A DNA stretch of 64,000 bases from Nitrospirota bacterium (GTDB lineage: Bacteria; Nitrospirota; Nitrospiria; Nitrospirales; Nitrospiraceae), in the NCBI GenBank assembly GCA_004296885.1, contig SCVN01000008.1:124001-188000 (forward strand), read 5' to 3'. A program made the translations under genes and the position numbers. Positions 59,959 to 64,000 of this stretch are shown piece by piece (position 1 is the stretch's first letter; the number at the start of each line of letters is the position of its first letter). The notes beneath the pieces are model-generated. The model did not search any database, had not been told where the DNA came from, and saw only the letters and a program-made list of their open reading frames with translations.

Positions 59959-60507
59959 TCATGCTTCTCTCGTCCTCACAGGCACCGCGCCTCGGAAGAG
60001 GTAGCGATAGAGGTAATGGCCCCCGGAGAGAAAGGTGACTCCGACCATGAGATAGAGGAGCGGCGCCAGCATCTGCAGGTCCATGCGGCGGGAGGACAGG
60101 GCCACGACCAGGAGCAGATAGGATAGTTGAAACAGGGTCGTCGCCTTGCCCCACACCGAGGGAGAGATGTCCACGCGCTGGACGGTCCACCGGGCCAACA
60201 GCGTGGCGGTCATGAGCAGCAGATCGCGGCTGACGATCAGGATCGTCACCCAGACCGGCACGAGGTGGAGCAGGGACAGGGTCACAAACCCTGCGGTCAG
60301 GAGCAGTTTGTCGGCCAAGGGATCCAGGTAGGCGCCGACCTTGGTCTGCTGATTGGCGACCCGCGCGATGGTCCCGTCCAGGCTGTCCGTCAAGCCGGCA
60401 ATCACCAACACCACCAGCGCCGCGTCGAAGCGCTGATCGCCGAGCAGGCTCACGAAGACCGGAACGAGGAGAATGCGCAGGAGGGTCAGGCTGTTCGGCA
60501 CGTTCAT
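59959..60507 (-). CDS. pgsA: CDP-diacylglycerol--glycerol-3-phosphate 3-phosphatidyltransferase
   Basis: A 182-residue membrane enzyme with the CDP-alcohol phosphotransferase motif D-x2-D-G-x2-A-R...G-x3-D-x3-D, seen as LTDSLDGTIARV and GAYLDPLADK. It makes phosphatidylglycerophosphate. Start MNVPNSLT at 60507; the longer frame upstream overlaps the divergent promoter. Confidence 0.93.
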   Translation of the reverse strand: MNVPNSLTLLRILLVPVFVSLLGDQRFDAALVVLVIAGLTDSLDGTIARVANQQTKVGAYLDPLADKLLLTAGFVTLSLLHLVPVWVTILIVSRDLLLMTATLLARWTVQRVDISPSVWGKATTLFQLSYLLLVVALSSRRMDLQMLAPLLYLMVGVTFLSGGHYLYRYLFRGAVPVRTREA

Positions 60508-60603
60508 GACCGAATTGGCAGACACAAACGCCCTCCCGCGGAATTCCGTTGAGGAACAAGCTGGAGAATAATATGAATAGGGGCCGCACGTTGTCAACAA
60601 AGG

Positions 60604-60632
60604 TTGAACTCCGGCGAGGGCCTGACTATAAT
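60604..60632 (+). promoter_or_regulatory. Sigma-70-type promoter
   Basis: TTGAAC (60604-60609), a 17-bp spacer and TATAAT (60627-60632); start near 60639. Confidence 0.7.
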
Positions 60633-60686
60633 CACAGCTGGCGACTCAAGCGACCGAATCACGGACGGAGCGAGACGGAGGCTGGC

Positions 60687-60998
60687 GTGACTCTTCCCCT
60701 GACCTTCAAAAAAGAGGGTGTTGTCGAGCGGCATCAGATCGAGGGGACCGACCCCAGCGATCGCTACTTCAACCGGTCGGTGCTGGTCAGCCGCGTGGCG
60801 CAAGGCTATGCGGGGAAGGTGATGTACGAGGCCCTGACGGTCGACGGGGACACCCAGCCCACGATCGGCGCGGCCGTGAAAAGCCTCGTGGAGAAACTGC
60901 AGGCCTTTGGCTTCCGCCGCATACGCACCCGCCCCAATTTCAAGGGCCGCCGGTACCTGGCCGAGAAAGAAACCTGGACCGACTACCCGGACGCGTAA
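60687..60998 (+). CDS. Small conserved-type protein, unknown
   Basis: A 103-residue protein from GTG 60687, supported by GGAGG 5 nt upstream and a promoter at 60604-60632; the frame is open further upstream but that part lies in and before the promoter. It has FKKEGVVERHQIEGTDPSDR and AFGFRRIRTRPNFKGRRYLA. No family recognised; soluble. Confidence 0.65.
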   Translation: MTLPLTFKKEGVVERHQIEGTDPSDRYFNRSVLVSRVAQGYAGKVMYEALTVDGDTQPTIGAAVKSLVEKLQAFGFRRIRTRPNFKGRRYLAEKETWTDYPDA

Positions 60999-61079
60999 CG
61001 CAGACGATCTGCTGCCGCGGCTATCCAAAGTCCATCCCCATCCGAGGCCGCGGTCAGCAGAATCGAATGGTTAAACCTC

Positions 61080-62057
61080 CTAATCCCATTGATGAAACGT
61101 AACACTCTTTGGATGCACGATTCTGAAGCTTTTGGACACACCATCGCCAGCATATCCACTAGTAGAGGAGCCAAACTCCGGCGCGCCATTTTGGGGCCAT
61201 CCGATAAGGATTGACCCATACAAATTGGAATCCAATAGTTTCCGATTAGGGGCCGCATTTGTCAGCCGTAGCGTAGCCCGAGCGAAGGGGTGCTCCTCCC
61301 CAAACGTATAATTCGGCAGCCGAGCGGCGGCAATCACCGCCTTGCCTAATACCTCGCATTGGATATCTTTTGCCTCGATTGATGCCGGGGAAACCGCTTT
61401 CAGAAATTGACTCAAATCACGAGAACAGTTCAGCACAAACATCACGATTTCCCAAGCGAGTGCCGTAGCGGAGAGTACTGGATAAGTGTGATGGAAAGTG
61501 GTGCTTGGGCAGATAACTCCATCCTCAACACCCTCAATGAAATACCCGTGGAGGCAACCGGATACTCCTGAGTATGCAAACTCAGTTGAAAATATTCTGA
61601 TCCGCGACTGCTGATGCTTTATCGCATTCGCAGCCGCAGAAACCAGCCGCTTGTGCTTTTTTATCCCACTTTGAAGATTCCGATAATCTGCTTCCTTCGT
61701 CCCCGCATTTGAGCGTGCCAAGAACGCGGTTGCGATTGAATCGATGTCGTCAACATGCTCAGCTGCGGCGTAGAACGCCGATTCGATATAGTCGATGAGC
61801 TCCTGCATGACGTCATCATTTGCCTTGGAAGGCGTTACGGTGCCCGAAGCACGGAAATATTGTTCGAGACGAGTGCAGAAACGAATCACGCGATCACACA
61901 CTCGTGAGACAGAGACGTTGTAAATGCCCATAGGCGGCCTGAGATTGCTTACTTGCTTGAAAAATGTCTCATCCATCATCGCGGCCAACAACGAGTGCGC
62001 TTCCAGGCTCGATTGCGCATTCGGAGCGATATCTACTTTAAAAATTGGCTTCACCAC
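61080..62057 (-). CDS. Low-GC orphan protein, unknown
   Basis: A 325-residue protein, lower in GC than its neighbours. The first 190 residues are mostly helical, with ANAIKHQQSRIRIF about residue 147, faintly HEPN-like, and the rest is mixed. No signal peptide or clear membrane segment. It stands alone on the minus strand next to the repeat hairpin C and palindrome C, as the other two orphans stand next to hairpins A and B. Probably acquired. Defence or stress roles are possible but unsupported. Confidence 0.6.
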   Translation of the reverse strand: MVKPIFKVDIAPNAQSSLEAHSLLAAMMDETFFKQVSNLRPPMGIYNVSVSRVCDRVIRFCTRLEQYFRASGTVTPSKANDDVMQELIDYIESAFYAAAEHVDDIDSIATAFLARSNAGTKEADYRNLQSGIKKHKRLVSAAANAIKHQQSRIRIFSTEFAYSGVSGCLHGYFIEGVEDGVICPSTTFHHTYPVLSATALAWEIVMFVLNCSRDLSQFLKAVSPASIEAKDIQCEVLGKAVIAAARLPNYTFGEEHPFARATLRLTNAAPNRKLLDSNLYGSILIGWPQNGAPEFGSSTSGYAGDGVSKSFRIVHPKSVTFHQWD

Positions 62058-62240
62058 GATCTCCAGTAGGTCGAACTATTGAATATACTGACCGACGTAG
62101 CACACTCGTGCAGACTACACATTATCGAGTAGTTTTCCGCTGATTTCAGTGACTTGTCAACGAAGCCCACAGCGCAGAGGTCGCGTACTATGCTGGTCGG
62201 CATAGTCCCATTTCTCAATTTTGAAACGTGCTCCGAGCAA
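62058..62240 (-). other. AT-richer upstream region of the orphan gene
   Basis: No ORF supported. It should contain the orphan's promoter; no clear hexamer pair could be fixed. Confidence 0.35.
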
Positions 62241-62287
62241 CGGGGACCGGCCTACAAGCGGTCGGTCCCCGTCACTCTCTTTTTTTA
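62241..62287 (+). repeat. GGGAC-type repeat hairpin, copy C
   Basis: CGGGGACCG (62241-62249) pairs with CGGTCCCCG (62263-62271), followed by TCACTCTCTTTTTTT. CTCCGAGC precedes it, as in copies A and B. Confidence 0.8.
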
Positions 62288-62308
62288 GAGCCGCAGAACC
62301 TTCCACAA

Positions 62309-62499
62309 GGAGGCATGTGCCTGGAGCGAACGTCCGCCGGAGCGGCGGGGTCCCCGCCCGGCGTCAGGAGAAGGAAAGCTGGAACTGACCACCGCACCGT
62401 GGTCGCAGGCCACGGCGACGGGAATTCCAGAAGGCTTCCGCTCCTGACACCGTGGAAGGGGTGCCGCGAGAGGCGCGAAAGCGAGAGGCACATGCCTCC
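62309..62499. repeat. 191-bp dispersed palindromic element, copy C
   Basis: The ends GGAGGCATGTGCCT and AGGCACATGCCTCC pair over 14 bp; the inner stem GTCAGGAG/CTCCTGAC matches copy A (22522-22714). The centre carries CCGTGG/CCACGG, absent from A. It ends 24 bp beyond the stop of the serine-hydrolase gene. Confidence 0.85.
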
Positions 62500-62523
62500 G
62501 TCCATCCTTCGCCGGAAGAGCCA

Positions 62524-63645
62524 TCAGCCCTCGGCCACCAGCTCTTTATAGATGATGTCGTGAATCTTCGGGCGAAACTCCCGGATCTTGTCGTTCTTCC
62601 GCGTCGGGTGGACGCGGTTCGACAGCAGGACCACCTCCAATTCCCGCTCCGGATCGACCCAGAGGGACGTGCCAGTAAATCCGAGGTGGCCGAACGACTT
62701 GGGCGAGAACTTCGTGCCGGATGAGGACGGCGGCGAGGGACTGTCCCACCCCAAGCCCCAGCTCGATCCAGGCACGATCTCCTGCCTGCTGGTGAACCGC
62801 CGCGCGAGGTCCGCCCGCAGCAAGGACGGCTTGCCCGTCACTGCATCCAACCAACAGCCGGAGACGGCCAGCACCGCCTCGGCTGTCCCGAACAGGCCTG
62901 CATGGCCGGCAATCCCCCCCAACGCGTAGGCATTTTCGTCATGCACTTCCCCCCGCAGCATCCGGCCCCGCCAGGGATCGTCCTCCGTCGGCGCGATCGT
63001 CTCGACCGCGACACGAGCAGGCCCTCCCGTTGTCGGCAGGAAGCAGAGCGGTTCCGCATTGATCGGACCATAGACCCGCTCCCGGATGAAATCCGCCAGC
63101 GACCGGCCGACCAGCCGTTCCACCAGCAGGCTCAAGAGCATAAACCCCAAATCGCTATAGATCGCTTTGGTTCCGATCGGCGCCGCGAGTGCTTCCGCTC
63201 CGATCAATTGCAGAACATAGTCCTTCGCCGCCTGGCTGCCGAGAAAACCCGGCTGGAGCTTGTCTTGTTCGGCAATCCGTTCGTAAAAGGGGCACCAGGC
63301 GGGAAGCCCGGAACTGTGGGTCAAGAGGTGCGCGATGGTCGCCCGACCGACCGGACAGCTTTGAAGTTCAGGAAGATAGCCCTGGACCGTAACGTCCAGG
63401 TCGAGTCGCCCGTCTTGAACCAGGCACAGGAGGGCGGTGGCGGTGGCGAGGGGCTTGGTCAGCGAGGCCAGGTCATAGATCTGGTCACGATGAAGCGGCT
63501 CCGGCGTTGGCACGGTAGCTGCGAGGCCGAAGGCCCGATGGTACCGGACCGCGCCCCGGAACCGGACCAGCAACACCGCCCCGGGGAAGACACCGGCCTC
63601 CACCGCAGATTGCATGGCGCCGGCAATCGGATCGGACGCATCCAT
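62524..63645 (-). CDS. Serine hydrolase of the beta-lactamase/DD-peptidase class C family
   Basis: A 373-residue protein with S-x-x-K in LASLTKPLATATA, a Tyr motif YSDLGFM in place of Y-x-N, and a C-terminal GHLGFTGTSLW region standing for the KTG box. Family members are esterases, DD-peptidases or beta-lactamases; no signal peptide is obvious, so a cytoplasmic esterase or peptidoglycan-recycling role is possible. ATG 63645 chosen; a GTG two codons earlier is also possible. Confidence 0.85.
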   Translation of the reverse strand: MDASDPIAGAMQSAVEAGVFPGAVLLVRFRGAVRYHRAFGLAATVPTPEPLHRDQIYDLASLTKPLATATALLCLVQDGRLDLDVTVQGYLPELQSCPVGRATIAHLLTHSSGLPAWCPFYERIAEQDKLQPGFLGSQAAKDYVLQLIGAEALAAPIGTKAIYSDLGFMLLSLLVERLVGRSLADFIRERVYGPINAEPLCFLPTTGGPARVAVETIAPTEDDPWRGRMLRGEVHDENAYALGGIAGHAGLFGTAEAVLAVSGCWLDAVTGKPSLLRADLARRFTSRQEIVPGSSWGLGWDSPSPPSSSGTKFSPKSFGHLGFTGTSLWVDPERELEVVLLSNRVHPTRKNDKIREFRPKIHDIIYKELVAEG

Positions 63646-63743
63646 CGTCACCCATCAGGGACACAAGGCATTGAGAGGCACAAGGCAGGTACGCGGGTAT
63701 AGCAGGGGCAGGCCCCGGAACGGCCGTCAGGAAGGCGGCACGG

Positions 63744-64000
63744 TCAGCCGCCGATCAGCTTTTCCGCCTGGTCCGCGTGCGCCTCGTCGCCCATCTCGAT
63801 CTCCACCATCCGCTCAAACGAACGCAGGGTCGAGCGCAGCCGCTCGATGGCCATAAGCCGTTGTTTGCGCAGGTCCAGAATCTCCCGCTGGGTGCCGGCA
63901 AGTTCGGCCTGAGCTTCACGGACCAGCTCCGCCGCCTTCAACTCCGCTTCCTTCATGATGAGCTCGGCATCCCGCTGCGCCGCCTGCTTGAGATCGTCCG
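63744..64000 (-). CDS. DivIVA-family coiled-coil protein (5' end outside the window)
   Basis: The visible 85 codons form a continuous coiled coil (DDLKQAAQRDAELIMKEAEL; then KAAELVREAQAELAGTQREI) typical of the C-terminal half of DivIVA/GpsB-like cell-pole and division proteins. The conserved membrane-binding N-terminus lies beyond position 64000. An internal Met at 63956 is not the likely start because the frame is open and coding-like upstream of it. Confidence 0.8.
   Translation of the reverse strand, partial: DDLKQAAQRDAELIMKEAELKAAELVREAQAELAGTQREILDLRKQRLMAIERLRSTLRSFERMVEIEMGDEAHADQAEKLIGG

Noticed and set aside
1-64000. CRISPR array, prophage, insertion sequence with transposase, rRNA or tRNA
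   Set aside because: No regularly spaced repeats, integrase, phage structural genes, transposase, rRNA or complete tRNA were found on either strand.

Overview
The window is GC-rich chromosomal DNA that most resembles Nitrospira (phylum Nitrospirota). The argument is the reductive TCA gene set: a two-subunit ATP-citrate lyase next to an aconitase and a fumarate-reductase-type Fe-S protein, and a five-subunit 2-oxoacid:ferredoxin oxidoreductase. The genus is inferred, and no rRNA or tRNA gene was found to settle it.

Layout. 1-6312: carbon-fixation operon aclB-aclA-acn-frdB-like on the minus strand, from a promoter at 6283-6312. 6309-8993: a small membrane-anchored protein, mutM, an Fe-S uracil-DNA glycosylase and a dual-specificity phosphatase. 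9178-20181: a putatively Fur-controlled import/export locus on the plus strand. It holds a candidate small RNA, a Com-like zinc finger, an AraC regulator, a MacAB-like exporter with two permeases, TonB, a secreted CbiX-like chelatase with three domains, a TonB-dependent receptor and a truncated receptor copy. 20217-21107: three small proteins. 21108-22740: low-GC orphan gene and repeats. 24348-28796: the oxidoreductase operon. 28999-33978: tldD/pmbA pair, MTHFR_C-like protein, queF, apaH. 34470-36452: pentapeptide-repeat membrane protein with a repeat hairpin. 36453-39021: panB, metF, folD. 39367-42149: beta-propeller protein, zinc-binding protein, lipoprotein, cyclophilin. 42176-49450: rnc-fabF-acpP-fabG-fabD-fabH-plsX-rpmF-yceD lipid block. 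49552-55396: rpsR-ssb-rpsF, ychF, pth, rplY, prs, ispE. 55445-60507: pilR, pilS, pilC, pgsA. 60687-64000: a small gene, a third low-GC orphan, a serine hydrolase and the start-less end of divIVA.

How it fits together. Core metabolism (CO2 fixation, one-carbon folate chemistry, fatty acid and isoprenoid precursors, translation) is arranged in long minus-strand operons. The 9-20 kb region is the accessory part: outer-membrane uptake (receptor, TonB), periplasmic metal or tetrapyrrole handling (CbiX-like) and export (ABC/HlyD), with iron-type operators and two matching RNA leader modules around a Com-like putative RNA-binding protein.

The most unusual signals are in non-coding DNA: a 191-193 bp palindrome present twice with compensatory base changes; a hairpin family beside each of the three low-GC orphan genes; a twin-hairpin leader upstream of two unrelated genes; two terminator-linked leader modules around the Com-like gene; and a triplicated stop-containing 3' end of aclA.
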